The notes beneath the pieces were generated by a model that saw only the letters and a program-made list of their open reading frames with translations, had not been told where the DNA came from and did not search any database. Source: Odiellus spinosus (Eukaryota; Arthropoda; Arachnida; Opiliones; Phalangiidae). Taken from it: 64,000 bases of DNA. How positions within the stretch are numbered: the stretch's first letter is position 1; each line of letters begins with the position of its first letter. A program made the position numbers and the translations under genes. Shown here piece after piece: positions 44,951 to 56,309 of the stretch. Location: contig OY987233.1 in NCBI GenBank assembly GCA_963920705.1, positions 15,735,459 to 15,799,458 of the forward strand, in the 5' to 3' direction.

Positions 44951-45403
44951 AAGTCGACAATTCTAAAATTCCTATTATTGTATATCTTAATTTTCTTGTA
45001 ATTAATTCGATAAAAATGGTTTTCCATTCGCACGGCTGCAGCGAACCTTTTTGAAACGGTTTGAATCGACTAATCTAAGGACTAATATGAACGTAGATTT
45101 AGTGAGACTTGTACTTCAAGAAGAAGTTTTAAAATCGTAAACCAGACAGGGAAGATTTGGCAATTTGAATTCCAGGTTGGCAATGTCGGAATTGTTTAGG
45201 ATTTTCAGTTGGAACACTTTTTTTTAATAGTTTTTATAAGAAAAGCTAAGTTTATAATAGGTTTTATATACGAGACTTGAATGAAGGACAACATCAGAAT
45301 TGTGAACATTAATCACTGTTAAAACTACGAAGAATTTTAGACGATTTCGTAAAGTGAATACGATAAGAGACATCTTATTGTGACTGTTTTAATTAGTAAA
45401 TAT
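44951..45403. other. Spacer, nothing recognised
   Basis: No ORF or repeat family identified. Confidence 0.3.
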
Positions 45404-45748
45404 CAGAAGCCGATGAAATCCTCCTTTGAAGTCTATTACTCCCGGGTGACCGGGTCTTGTCTACCCCTCTCTGTATGGGTTATTCTCAAAAAGCGCGATT
45501 CGTACGCCTCCTAACGGTAGATGTTTTCGGAGCGGGAGTTCGTCGAGCGAATATCTCTAGCAGCCTTGGAGTTCGTCCAAAAAACGTCGTCGTTTGTGGA
45601 AAGAGAGAATTTCCAATTTTCCGTAGACAGGGGGGATGAAGTAGGACCCCTTCTAACTCGTAAAATTGTGAATTTTACCCATACAGAGAGGAGCGCTATA
45701 TGGAACATTGGAGTAGTAGACTTCAAAGGAGGGTTTCATCGGCTTCTG
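45404..45748. mobile_element. MITE family E, copy 2 (345 bp), intact ends
   Basis: Inverted ends of about 39 bp begin CAGAAGCCGATGAAATCCTC and CAGAAGCCGATGAAACCCTC (right end read from the opposite strand), with two mismatches over the arm. It is flanked by the 7-bp duplication TAAATAT (45397-45403 and 45749-45755). There is no transposase. The 7-bp duplication and CAG-type end do not cleanly fit hAT (8 bp); P-like elements are one possibility. Confidence 0.92.
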
Positions 45749-45814
45749 TAAATATTTTTTGGGAGGTTGTTTTGGGGATAGAAATTAGAAAAATATTAAA
45801 GGAATATTAATGTA

Positions 45815-45890
45815 GGCAAGCAATCTGACTCGATTCAAGCCTTGTTAAATTAATTTTGCGTCAAGCTTGCCAATTTAATTACAAGAAATT
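45815..45890. repeat. Fragment related to the left flank of element G
   Basis: GGCAAGCAATCTGACTCGAT, CAAGCCTTGTTAAATTAATT and GCCAATTTAATTACAAG correspond to 4410-4470. Confidence 0.5.
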
Positions 45891-45902
45891 GAAAAAATTC
45901 TT

Positions 45903-46146
45903 AAGGCCTAGAAAAAGACAGCGCGAAAGCGACCGGCGAAATAAAGCAATCATAGTGATGACGTAATATTGCGGGTAATTTTCAATTTAAATTTTCAAAA
46001 ATGGCGATTATAAAATATATATTTTTACTGTAGCGGTAATTTTGTTCTATAACATATTTTGAATCGTTTTTTGACGATCTTTCCGAAAATGCTATTCAAT
46101 TTAAATTTATAATTCATGAAAATCCATAACAGTCTCGCTTTGAATA
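45903..46146 (-). mobile_element. MITE family B, right-half copy
   Basis: AAAGACAGCGCGAAAGCGAC, GTGATGACGTAATATTGCGG, TACTGTAGCGGTAATTTTG, TGAATCGTTTTTTGACG and the decayed end ATAACAGTCTCGCTTTGAA. Confidence 0.85.
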
Positions 46147-46733
46147 ATAACCAAACCTTCTATTCTTTCCTGGTTTAGTTTTATCGTAATAAATTCATGA
46201 AAACATGAATAAAAATTTTTTCTGGAACATATTTAAATAAATTTTACATTTCATCTTCACTTTAAATATCTAGAAACGGTTAAAAGCTTAAAATACGATT
46301 AAATTAAATCAAAGATGTTAGTATAATTTAAAGTGGTTCGTTCGTCAAGCGGCGAGACTGTTTAAATAATTTGAGACTATAATCATTAAAGGTACTGGTA
46401 ATAAAAATTATATTTTCACGCCATTTTCTATAAATATACCTTTACATTTCGTCGCGTTTATAATACTACACACACCGTGACTGTTTTAATTGCAAACAAC
46501 GACCGGAAGGTCTCTTCTGGATCAATATCCGGCTATTCGTAACGCTTACAACCCCCCAGTTTCCCTTAGAAGACTAAATTTAGATTTTCATAGCTCCAGG
46601 AAACGCTGGATTGCTGGAGATGTCGGCTACTTAAAGTGTAACTCAATGTGTCAGTGCTAAAAGGTAGTAAATGCAATTTTCGTTTCATATTCACTTCCAT
46701 TATCAAAATTGTTTAGATTAAGGTTTTAAATAC
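46147..46733. other. Spacer, no gene recognised
   Basis: ATTTCATCTTCACTTTAAAT (about 46247) is another TTAA-type terminus without a visible partner. From 46480 to 46640 the G+C rises slightly, with no ORF. Confidence 0.35.
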
Positions 46734-46962
46734 CTTTATAGATAAAGATGAACATCTAAACCTGACCAGGTTCATAAGGGTCCTCTAACGGCAAATTGCG
46801 GGTAAAATAGAAATAACAAAACCTCGTGCGTGTCTGCTTATTCTTAATCCATATAGCAGACGCACACCTGTTTTTGTTAGATACTACTTTTACCCGCACA
46901 GTTTTGGCCGTTAGAGGACGTTTATGAACCTGGCCAGGTTTTGACACTTTATTATCTATCAA
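46734..46962. mobile_element. Palindromic element family D
   Basis: Inverted arms of about 70 bp: AACCTGACCAGGTTCATAAG, GGTCCTCTAACGGCAAATTG and CGGGTAAAATAG on the left match the complement of AAAAGTAGTATC...GTGCGGG, GGCCGTTAGAGGACG and TATGAACCTGGCCAGGTT on the right. The inner pair GTGTCTGC/GCAGACGCAC forms the stem tip. Related ends lie at 5500 and 15867. A 68-codon ORF inside it is an artefact of the arms. Confidence 0.85.
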
Positions 46963-47340
46963 AGGGTGAATTCAACCTAACAACGTGATTTTTATCGATT
47001 CCTTATCGTTTAAATAGTCCTAATCCGATAATAAATAAATTTACAAACAAATATTAAACTAGAAATAAATTTTTAACTTAAAACTGAAAATAGGCTTAGC
47101 TGGATTCACGGAGATTCTGAATTTCTTCGTATTGAAGAGTCAGCCACCAATCGAATTTTATTAGACGTCTTATGGAGATCTCGCCTTAACGACGGGGCCT
47201 TTGTTCATTGGTCGCTGAACCTTCAATGCGAAGAAATGCAGGATCTCTGAGAAACCTGCTAAGCCTATTTTCTATAGTTTAATATTTGTTTCTAATTTTT
47301 ATTACTGGTGGATTAAGCCTATTTAAACGTAATAATATAA
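46961..47340. mobile_element. MITE family A copy, abutting element D
   Basis: The left end TCAAAGGGTGAATTCAACC is a mutated TTAAAGGGAGAATGCAACC. The arms have AAAATAGGCTTAGCTGG and its complement GCTAAGCCTATTTTC, GAATTTCTTCGTATTGAAG and CTTCAATGCGAAGAAA, with loop TTATGGAGATCTCGCC. The right terminus is lost after ATTAAGCCTATTTAAACG. Confidence 0.88.
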
Positions 47341-47932
47341 ATGTCCACAGGCAACTCCAGTACCAATCTTAAATTTTAACTGTCATAACGTTGTCTTATA
47401 TATTTCCCGCGTTTTGAGGTTAATTATTATATTGAAAAAGTAATTTGTTTAATTCGCAATTAAAATTTAGATCAATTCGTGCCACTATACCTTTAAAGTA
47501 GACATATTAAGTGAAATGTTTGATCTAATATCATATAAAAGTACAGGTATTTTTCTAACTTAATTAGTCACATTTTCTTTGATCTCTTTTGGCACCGAAA
47601 GATGTTAAGAATAAAGTTGCCCTAATTACCTGTCAGTAAAAACCAATGGTAGGAGGTATCTCGTTTATCCTTTAGCTATACTGTCAAGAGATATCTTTAC
47701 CTTTAGTTTAGAATCCTATTAAAGAAAAGATGCTAGAGTTTCATTGGTGCCCTTAAGCTCGTCGACAACACATCAAGGGTTTCACGCAAGACATAGAAAA
47801 GAAACCTTACAATTTACCAGAGCAAGAGCTCCAACGAGTTATAGGCTATATCAAACTTCTTGAGTTGGAACTTTGGATGTAAAGTTCTGACATTACGCTC
47901 CAGGGGTCGTCGTAATCGTATCATAGCAGACG
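47341..47932. other. Spacer, no gene recognised
   Basis: G+C is slightly raised at 47580-47930 (AAGCTCGTCGACAACAC, CCAGGGGTCGTCG). No ORF above 60 codons and no splice pattern I can defend. Confidence 0.35.
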
Positions 47933-48212
47933 TTAAAGTGAAGCTATCACAATTTTTTCGAATGCATATGTATTATACTTATAGTTTCTCCAAATATATG
48001 ACGTAGTTTACTTCTGGAACGTAATTAACGATAATTTTCGTACGAAAAGTGGAACTTTCTGGATTAAGTACTTTTACGAAAAAGACCGCGCGAAAGTGAC
48101 TTTATCACGTGCCAGAACGAACGAAAATCAATTGTAGGATCAGCATCCAATAGCCACGAGACTACAGTGATGACGTAGTATTGCGTGCAATTTTTTCACA
48201 GCCTCACTTTAA
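47933..48212 (-). mobile_element. MITE family B, complete ends, internally deleted (280 bp)
   Basis: Both termini are present: TTAAAGTGAAGCTATCACA and CACAGCCTCACTTTAA. The left half (ATGACGTAGTTTACTTCTGG, TTAACGATAATTTTCGTACG, AAGACCGCGCGAAAGTGAC) runs into GTGATGACGTAGTATTGCG and then jumps straight to the terminus, deleting about 200 bp. Confidence 0.92.
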
Positions 48213-48395
48213 TTAATCCAAAATGGTGGTTAATTTTAATCCAAAAAAAATGAAGTTAATCTTAATCCATAAATGCGGTTAACATTAACCCAAAAAATGC
48301 AGTTAACTTTAATCCAAAAAAAAGTTGTTAACTTTAATTCAAAAATTAGGCTAATTTTAATCCGAAAATGAGGTTAACTTTAATTAAATATTAAT
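48213..48395 (+). repeat. Degenerate tandem repeat, unit about 29 bp
   Basis: GGTTAACATTAACCCAAAAA, AGTTAACTTTAATCCAAAAA, TTGTTAACTTTAATTCAAAA and GAGGTTAACTTTAATT follow one another as six to seven loose units. Confidence 0.75.
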
Positions 48396-49130
48396 AATAA
48401 TGTTAAATCTCTATGGAGTCAAGCAGCATCGATATACTAATATCGGCGAAAATCAAAGAACTTTGGGAATATTATTGGGATCAGGTGCTAAAAAAAGGGC
48501 CTCAATATCTTCTCAAAACGTCTAAAAGCAACCAAAAAAAAAAAAAAAAAAAAAAATCCACCCAGAAATGCACTCCAAAAATTTAAATTTCAAATGAGTC
48601 TAGATCGAATTTTTGAAGTGAGTGGGTTCACGAACTTGTTTTTTCAACTGTTAAGTTTACCGTTAGCTAAAGCCTTGACTATGTATTTTGAAAGCGCTTT
48701 TGTTTACAGGTAAAGAGCCTTTGCTTAACAGTGTAGGCTTACTTTGAACATTTAAATCTAAAATGGTTTAAAATAAAGAAAAAAAGTTAAAAAACGCTCC
48801 GAAACTTCACAAGATTATTTTGAGTGGTAATATACCAGGAGCATACAAAAAATTTCAATTTTCATTTTAGTAAAATGCGCTATTTTTGAATAATAATATA
48901 AGTACTAGTGTTAGAGATATAAGTGGCGTAATTTGCCAATGAAAGATACCATAATGACACCACAAATATTAAAAGAACCTATTTTCGTTTCACCATTTCA
49001 TATTCAACATCTATTTCACGTGTAAGTTCTGACGAAGTGGTTAACTTAATGTTAATATTTTAATTTGTTTACTTTTATTGAATTTTTCAATTTAATTTCA
49101 ATATAATACTTTGCTTAAACTAATTTTTAA
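48396..49130. other. Spacer, no gene recognised
   Basis: An A run lies at about 48534-48556. GGTAATATACCAGGAGCATA is near 48825. No ORF. Confidence 0.35.
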
Positions 49131-49560
49131 TTTATTAAGCTTTAAATTTAATTAATATATTTAATATAATATTAAAGTGTTTAAATTTAATATATTTAAT
49201 ATACATAATTTATTTAAAATTAATTAATATATTTAATATATAATTTATTTAAAATTAAATATATTTAATATATAATTTATTTAAAATTAATTAATATATT
49301 TAATATATAATTTATTTAAAATTAATTAATATATTAAATATATAATTTATTTAAAATTAATTAATATATTAAATATATCATTTATTTAAAATTAATTAAT
49401 ATATTTAATATATAATTTATTTAAAATTAATTAATATATTTAATATATAATTTATTTAAAATTAATTAATATATTTAATATATATTTTATTTAAAATTAA
49501 TTAATATATTTAATATATAATTTATTTAAAATTAAATATATTTAATATATAATTTATTCA
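49131..49560. repeat. A+T satellite, 36-bp unit, about 11 copies
   Basis: TTAATATATTTAATATATAA then TTTATTTAAAATTAA repeats head to tail. Most units are 36 bp; shortened units lacking TTAAT occur near 49250 and 49530. Virtually no G or C. Confidence 0.9.
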
Positions 49561-50490
49561 TTTTCTTTAATTTAGTAAAGATAGTTATATTATTAATTAT
49601 AATTAAAATTAATAATTATCGATCTGCTCAATTACAACCCAAACCAATAACCAACTTCCCAGTAAACACTAAAGTGCAGTAAGTAGAACATATTTACAGG
49701 GGTCTAATTGAAAATACATTAGATTTTTAGCGCCTTACGTTCGGCTTCGCGCTAGGCATTATTGTACGGCAGTTGAAACATTTATATAGGCGTTAAAATT
49801 AAATATAAATTTCAACAAATCATAACTTATTTAATAATAGTCCGATTTTGATGAAATTGATTTTATTAAAAAGCCCACTTTCTAATTATTAACTTAAAAT
49901 TGTTAGGAGTAATTAAATTTATATTTAATTTAGTAAAAAGAAGGGTTTAACTCAAAATTTAAATATATTTATAATATATCAAGATAAATTAAAAAGATTT
50001 TTTTTTCCTATGAATTTTAACATTGTGTCTTAATACGCCTCGGTATAACTTCATTACAAACTCATTTTGATATAAAACTATCAATTGGGGGAAAAAAATC
50101 CAATATAAGATGTCAACCAGACGATCTGAGTAAAAAACCAATTTATATATTTCAACTTAAGCGCGTACTAAAGCTTATCCCATGATTCAAGGTAAAAAGT
50201 ACCGATTTTACCGTTTAATATATATAGATCCCTTATTATCTACGTAGTACACTCTTACCCTGAAAACAAAAATACAGAAAGAGAACAAACGGTTCGTTTA
50301 ATTTTCGAAACCAATATAGTTAAAAAAGATTTAAAGGATAAACAGCTACGTTTTCTAGAGGATATTCCAGCTTTCTCTATCATTACTTCATTGTTTGAAA
50401 TAAGGTGAAAGAACAAATGGTAGACGAAATAGTATTAACCTTCGTTTTCTAAGAAATTACAAAAAAAAAAAAAAAATCCTTAGCTATACA
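49561..50490. other. Spacer; single 37-bp and 50-bp motif copies
   Basis: AGTCCGATTTTGATGAAATT (about 49840) is a 37-bp motif copy, and CCTATGAATTTTAACATTGT (about 50007) is a 50-bp motif copy. GCGCCTTACGTTCGGCTTCG then CGCTAGGC (about 49730) is a small G+C-rich island. No gene recognised. Confidence 0.45.
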
Positions 50491-50600
50491 GAATTTGGCG
50501 CGAGGCATCTTATAGTTGCTAAGGGTTACCGAACGAGGCGTTGCCATAGTAGCCAAGATCCAGGAAGCTCAAGATCTCATATATATAGCAAACTAGGGTT
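50491..50600. promoter_or_regulatory. X-box-like pair in a G+C-raised segment
   Basis: GTTGCTAAGGGTTACC (50515-50530) and CGTTGCCATAGTAGCC (about 50539-50554) are imperfect RFX X-box-like sequences 10 bases apart, next to GAATTTGGCGCGAGGC. No gene start is visible nearby. Confidence 0.3.
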
Positions 50601-50851
50601 TAGTGCAAAAGTGTACTAAATTCTTAACGAACCAAATTCTAAGAACAAAACTAGAATAAATATGTGAATTAAAGAGAGGTTGAAAATCAAAATGAAGCGA
50701 TTTTCTGTTGATTCTTCTTCTAAAACTAAGACATGTTTGAATAGTAAAACAATCAGTAAATCTCTCTGCATTGTACGAAAATGGAAATCCTGATTTTTGT
50801 AATCAACCAATCAAAAGACTCCCCTGTACGTTCTGCTTATTAAAATCCCTG

Positions 50852-51219
50852 CGGCATTCACTCTTTGAATCTCGATAAATATCGTTCTTGATATATTTTC
50901 ACTATCGCCAATCGCGTGTCGCGGGGATTTTACTTGTGGCCAATGGTACACGGGAGGTCTTTCGATTGGTTCGAGGTTATTCTTTTAATTCAATGCCAAA
51001 TTCTGAATATTTTCCGTATTTTTAGTCTTATTATTAATAGTAGAATCGGCATTCATTCTTTTGAATGGCGATAAATATCGTTCTTGATATATTTACACGG
51101 TCGTACAACAGCGCGTGTCGCGGGAATTTTATTTCTGGCCAATGGTACATGGGAAGTCTTTTGATTGGTCTGAGGTTCTCGTTTTAGTTCAATGGCAAAT
51201 TCTGAATATTTTCCATTTT
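50852..51219 (+). repeat. Tandem duplication of repeat F, period about 195 bp
   Basis: Two copies (50852-51016 and 51047-51219) share CGGCATTCA, GATAAATATCGTTCTTGAT, GCGCGTGTCGCGGG, GGCCAATGGTACA, TTCAATGCCAAATTCTG and AATATTTTCC. A third copy lies at 20640. Confidence 0.85.
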
Positions 51220-51814
51220 ATTTTCCACTTCACCCTATCTTTAAATAATTATATTAAAACTAAAATTATTTATCAGCCTACCATACTTTACCGAGAAATA
51301 TTTATATTTACAATCTTGAAATAGACATAAAATACCATTAAAAAACCGGGTTTTCAATGGGAATTCCGTTTACTTTCAAGATTGGAACTAAAATCGGAAG
51401 ATTTGGAATCGATATACTCGTCATATGGCATAGGTACTGGGTCCAAAGGTTTTATTCGAAGACCAAGGCTTAGGTGATTGATTGTGGCAATATAAAATTT
51501 CGTTCTACAGCTAGGCAGAAGTGTACGAGCAGCGAGCACAAACTGCACCGTCTTATCTAGAAAGCATCTCCCAAGAGGATGCGAGGTCGTCTATGGTTAT
51601 CTATATAGGTTTTTTTCCCAAAGTACTCGACTTGACTTCGGGCGAAATATAAACCGGCTACCTATATGTTGCCAACTTCGAGATCTATATTCAAAACACA
51701 TCTTTACGTACGGTAAAGGTAATCGTTCAATGGCATATAGGCTTAAGTTTACTACGGAATATAAGATGGAAAATAAACCTTGGGCATTGGGAAAAAGGTC
51801 CATTTAAAAAATTA
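51220..51814. other. Spacer, no gene recognised
   Basis: Two minus-strand ORFs (51354-51548 and 51597-51803) lie in moderately G+C-rich DNA; neither has a recognisable motif or a consensus donor at its end. Confidence 0.35.
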
Positions 51815-54130
51815 AAGCTTGACCCTTGACCCGTTTAAAAATTTAAAGCTTGACCCGTTGGAAAAATTTAAAGCTTGACCCGTTGGAAAAATTTATAGCT
51901 GGATCCGTTTAAAAATTTATAGCTGGATCCGTTTAAAAATTTACAGCTTAATCCGTATTAAAAATTTATAGTTTGACCCGTTTAAAAATTTATAGATGGA
52001 CCCGTTTAAAAATTTATAGATGGACCCGTTTAAAAATTTATAGATGGACCCGTTTAAAAATTTATAGATGGACCCGTTTAAAAATTTATAGATGGACCCG
52101 TTTAAAAATTTATAGATGGACCCGTTTAAAAATTTATAGATGGACCCGTTTAAAAATTTATAGATGGACCCGTTTAAAAATTTATAGATGGACCCGTTTA
52201 AAAATTTATAGATGGACCCGTTTAAAAATTTATAGATGGACCCGTTTAAAAATTTATAGATGGACCCGTTTAAAAATTTATAGATGGACCCGTTTAAAAA
52301 TTTATAGATGGACCCGTTTAAAAATTTATAGATGGACCCGTTTAAAAATTTATAGATGGACCCGTTTAAAAATTTATAGATGGACCCGTTTAAAAATTTA
52401 TAGATGGACCCGTTTAAAAATTTATAGATGGACCCGTTTAAAAATTTATAGATGGACCCGTTTAAAAATTTATAGATGGACCCGTTTAAAAATTTATAGA
52501 TGGACCCGTTTAAAAATTTATAGATGGACCCGTTTAAAAATTTATAGATGGACCCGTTTAAAAATTTATAGATGGACCCGTTTAAAAATTTATAGATGGA
52601 CCCGTTTAAAAATTTATAGATGGACCCGTTTAAAAATTTATAGATGGACCCGTTTAAAAATTTATAGATGGACCCGTTTAAAAATTTATAGATGGACCCG
52701 TTTAAAAATTTATAGATGGACCCGTTTAAAAATTTATAGATGGACCCGTTTAAAAATTTATAGATGGACCCGTTTAAAAATTTATAGATGGACCCGTTTA
52801 AAAATTTATAGATGGACCCGTTTAAAAATTTATAGATGGACCCGTTTAAAAATTTATAGATGGACCCGTTTAAAAATTTATAGATGGACCCGTTTAAAAA
52901 TTTATAGATGGACCCGTTTAAAAATTTATAGATGGACCCGTTTAAAAATTTATAGATGGACCCGTTTAAAAATTTATAGATGGACCCGTTTAAAAATTTA
53001 TAGATGGACCCGTTTAAAAATTTATAGATGGACCCGTTTAAAAATTTATAGATGGACCCGTTTAAAAATTTATAGATGGACCCGTTTAAAAATTTATAGA
53101 TGGACCCGTTTAAAAATTTATAGATGGACCCGTTTAAAAATTTATAGATGGACCCGTTTAAAAATTTATAGATGGACCCGTTTAAAAATTTATAGATGGA
53201 CCCGTTTAAAAATTTATAGATGGACCCGTTTAAAAATTTATAGATGGACCCGTTTAAAAATTTATAGATGGACCCGTTTAAAAATTTATAGATGGACCCG
53301 TTTAAAAATTTATAGATGGACCCGTTTAAAAATTTATAGATGGACCCGTTTAAAAATTTATAGATGGACCCGTTTAAAAATTTATAGATGGACCCGTTTA
53401 AAAATTTATAGATGGACCCGTTTAAAAATTTATAGATGGACCCGTTTAAAAATTTATAGATGGACCCGTTTAAAAATTTATAGATGGACCCGTTTAAAAA
53501 TTTATAGATGGACCCGTTTAAAAATTTATAGATGGACCCGTTTAAAAATTTATAGATGGACCCGTTTAAAAATTTATAGATGGACCCGTTTAAAAATTTA
53601 TAGATGGACCCGTTTAAAAATTTATAGATGGACCCGTTTAAAAATTTATAGATGGACCCGTTTAAAAATTTATAGATGGACCCGTTTAAAAATTTATAGA
53701 TGGACCCGTTTAAAAATTTATAGATGGACCCGTTTAAAAATTTATAGATGGACCCGTTTAAAAATTTATAGATGGACCCGTTTAAAAATGTATAGATGGA
53801 CCCGTTTAAAAATGTATAGCTTGACCCGTTTAAAAATGTATAGCTTGACCCGTTTAAAAATGTATAGCTTGACCCGTTTAAAAATGTATAGCTTGACCCG
53901 TTTAAAAATGTATAGCTTAATCCGTATTAATAATTTATAGCTGGTCACGTTGGAAAAATGTATAGCTGGACCCGTTTAAATAAATAGCTTGACCCGTTTA
54001 AAAATTAATAGTTTGATCCGTTGAAACAAATTTATAGCGCGACCCGTTGAAACAAATTTGTACCTCAACCCGATGGAAAAATTTATAGCTCGTTGGGAAG
54101 TTTATAACTTGACTTGTTGCGAAGTTATAG
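51815..54130 (+). repeat. Long minisatellite, 24-bp unit, about 75 identical core copies plus diverged edges
   Basis: The core (about 51975-53800) repeats GACCCGTTTAAAAATTTATA then GATG without visible variation. Left-edge units (51815-51975) read TTAAAGCTTGACCCGTTGG-type; right-edge units (53800-54130) carry AATGTATAGCTTGACCCG, then GAAACAAATTTATAGCGCG. Edge decay around a homogeneous centre is the signature of unequal exchange. One plus-strand frame stays open for 655 codons (TRLKIYRW octapeptides) simply because 24 is divisible by three. Confidence 0.97.
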
Positions 54131-54564
54131 ATTAGGCTTAATAATTTTTAAAATTATAGCTTAAACCGTTGAAAACATTGCCTTACTAGTTAGAGGTGAT
54201 ATAAGGTTAATATAGATAACCTAACGTGAAATTCAAGACACTAAATCAGTGTGATTATAACCTTAAAAAATTCCAATAATTCATTTTTCTATATTAATTT
54301 TATATTCATAGAAAATACGATTTCAAATAACTGTTTGTAGAATTTTTAACGAGACATTATCGAGCAACGGAATTTTAAAATACTCATAGCCTAGTCTAAA
54401 GAACAGTTGGCATTACGAGTTAAACCTGAGGCGTATTGATACGCAATGTTAAACCTCAGAAAAAGTAGTATGCATAGAAAATTTCCATTGTAAACTAGCA
54501 TGAATATCGAAAAATAATTAGTCAGATATCTAAGTCCTTTGAATATTTAATTTAAACCGAATTT
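54131..54564. other. Spacer with a 50-bp motif copy
   Basis: A minus-orientation motif copy lies at about 54428-54469 (GCGTATTGATACGCAATGTT then AAACCTC). No gene. Confidence 0.4.
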
Positions 54565-54750
54565 TGGTGGCTCTGTTTTTATCAAGATGAATTTTAATAT
54601 CTGCATGACCTCTTGAAGTCTCAGCCTATTAACTTTAACCAATAAAATGTGTCGTCTATCGGCAAACGATGCAGGCTAAATGACCTAACCAAGAAAACCA
54701 CCACATGTCTTCCTTTAAAGTTTCAGAAAGTAGCCAAGGCTTAGGCGGTT
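54565..54750 (+). repeat. Two-copy dispersed repeat (partner at 2155-2330)
   Basis: ATCAAGATGAATTTTAATAT, TGACCTCTTGAAGTCTCAGC, AACTTTAACCAATAAAATG, TGTCGTC and GCCAAGGCTTAGGCGG follow the order of the left copy. Confidence 0.6.
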
Positions 54751-54799
54751 ATTGTAAAAGGGAGTGTGAACAGAAAAAATGATTTTAGTATTTTTCTAT

Positions 54800-55118
54800 A
54801 TAGGTTATTTCTGGAACGTTAAGGAACGATAATTTTCATGCTAAAAGTACGGCATTCTGGATCAAGTACTTTTACGAAAAAGACCGCGCGAAAACAACCT
54901 AATCAACTCTAGGCTCTAAAATTGCGAAATAGTGATGACGTAGTATTGCGGAGAATTTTAATCTCTAAAAATTTCGAAAATGTCGATTATAAAATATGTA
55001 TTTTTACAGTCGCGGTAATTTTATTTTATGACGTATGTATATATATATTTTGAATCGTTTTTTAACTACTCAATTTCCATTTGGAGTTCATTAAAAATCA
55101 GTAACAGCCTTACTTTAA
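54800..55118 (-). mobile_element. MITE family B copy, partial
   Basis: GGTTATTTCTGGAACGTTAA, AAGACCGCGCGAAAAC, AGTGATGACGTAGTATTGCG, TACAGTCGCGGTAATTT and TTGAATCGTTTTTTAACTAC (with the ATCTTTCCGAAAATGC block deleted), ending AGTAACAGCCTTACTTTAA. Confidence 0.88.
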
Positions 55119-55404
55119 ACAAACAACGGAGAAGGATTTTAAATAAATTGTATTTTCGTCATGAGCCGAACTATAATAAAGTACAGTTCATTTCATTTTG
55201 AATATGTGCTAAGTACAAAGCCAGACAACCCTTTATCTCAATATTATTATTTTATTTAAGCTAACTGAATTCATGCTGCAAATTAAAAGCGAAATAAACC
55301 AAAATTAATCTTAATTTCTTCTCTCTCCTTTCAAAAATTCATTAATTGAAACTATTGGAACTTCCTTACGTTTTTTTCTCTTCTTTAAAACAATATTCTT
55401 TATT

Positions 55405-55525
55405 TTAAAGGGAAGATGAAATATAATTATATATTTAATTCCAATAAAAATGGTATGGATAAAAATTTCGATATCTATAAAAAAAAACTAAAAATTGATT
55501 TCAAATCATTTCATTCTCCCTTTAA
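55405..55525. mobile_element. Very short TTAA element (121 bp)
   Basis: TTAAAGGGAAGATGAAAT at the left and its near-complement CATTTCATTCTCCCTTTAA at the right enclose only A+T-rich DNA. Ends resemble those of families A and I. This is close to the minimum size for a mobile TTAA element. Confidence 0.7.
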
Positions 55526-56305
55526 ACGGAAGAAAAAGAATTGAAAGTTCTTTGCACACAGTTTCCCATCATGCCTTTCCCGAATTTTTTTCCCGCTGCC
55601 TCAAAGTCGTTTAGAATTCTCGTTAGAATTTTTTTTCTATCAATAATAGAAAGAAAATTCCAAGCCCGAACTTTTTTGTACTTTTTTTTTTTAGATTTAG
55701 TGTTGCAGGTAACACAGTGAATGCTACATAGAAATTATACCTGGACCAGTGATGATGTTCAATTAATACTAGAATTTCTAGTGACTAAACTATCAGTGTG
55801 ATTACAACTTAGGAAAATTCAAACAATTGAAATTATTCCAATTTTTTTAATAATTTTAATTTTTAAAGTCATATTTTGTTTTGATGATATATAATCGATA
55901 AATATGAAATTAAATTTTAGTTTTTTTACCGATAATTTGAATTTAATTCTACTTTAATTAGAGTTTTCGTTAAAACTAACCTATAGTGATTTCTAATTTC
56001 AGATTTTTGTAAAAATAAAATCTTTAGAGTCACGGCTAGTTTAATAATTTAATATTTTACACGATTTTCAGCTCAAAGTTTTGTAAAAAAATATCTCAAT
56101 ACCTTCCATTGTTTGAATTAATTTCACAAAATTATCGAATTTTGCGATTTTTTTTAAATATATCTACTCAGTATATTAAAGAATATTAAATAACATATTA
56201 TTAATTAATAATTAAATATAATTACCCCTTAATTATAATCTACAATTCTGCAATTAGCTGAAGAAAAATAAATAAAGTTTATTTATAAATGCAAATAATA
56301 TTCAC
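55526..56305. other. Spacer, no gene recognised
   Basis: Extremely A+T-rich from 55800 to 56290. Nothing coding. Confidence 0.4.
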
Positions 56306-56309
56306 TTAC

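Noticed and set aside
43638-45751. Similar short ORFs in two places suggesting a conserved peptide
   Set aside because: They fall inside the two copies of MITE family E, so the similarity is shared repeat DNA.
51973-53940. 655-codon ORF of TRLKIYRW repeats
   Set aside because: It is wholly within a 24-bp minisatellite. An open frame follows automatically from a stop-free unit divisible by three, and the shoulders show nucleotide drift without codon constraint.
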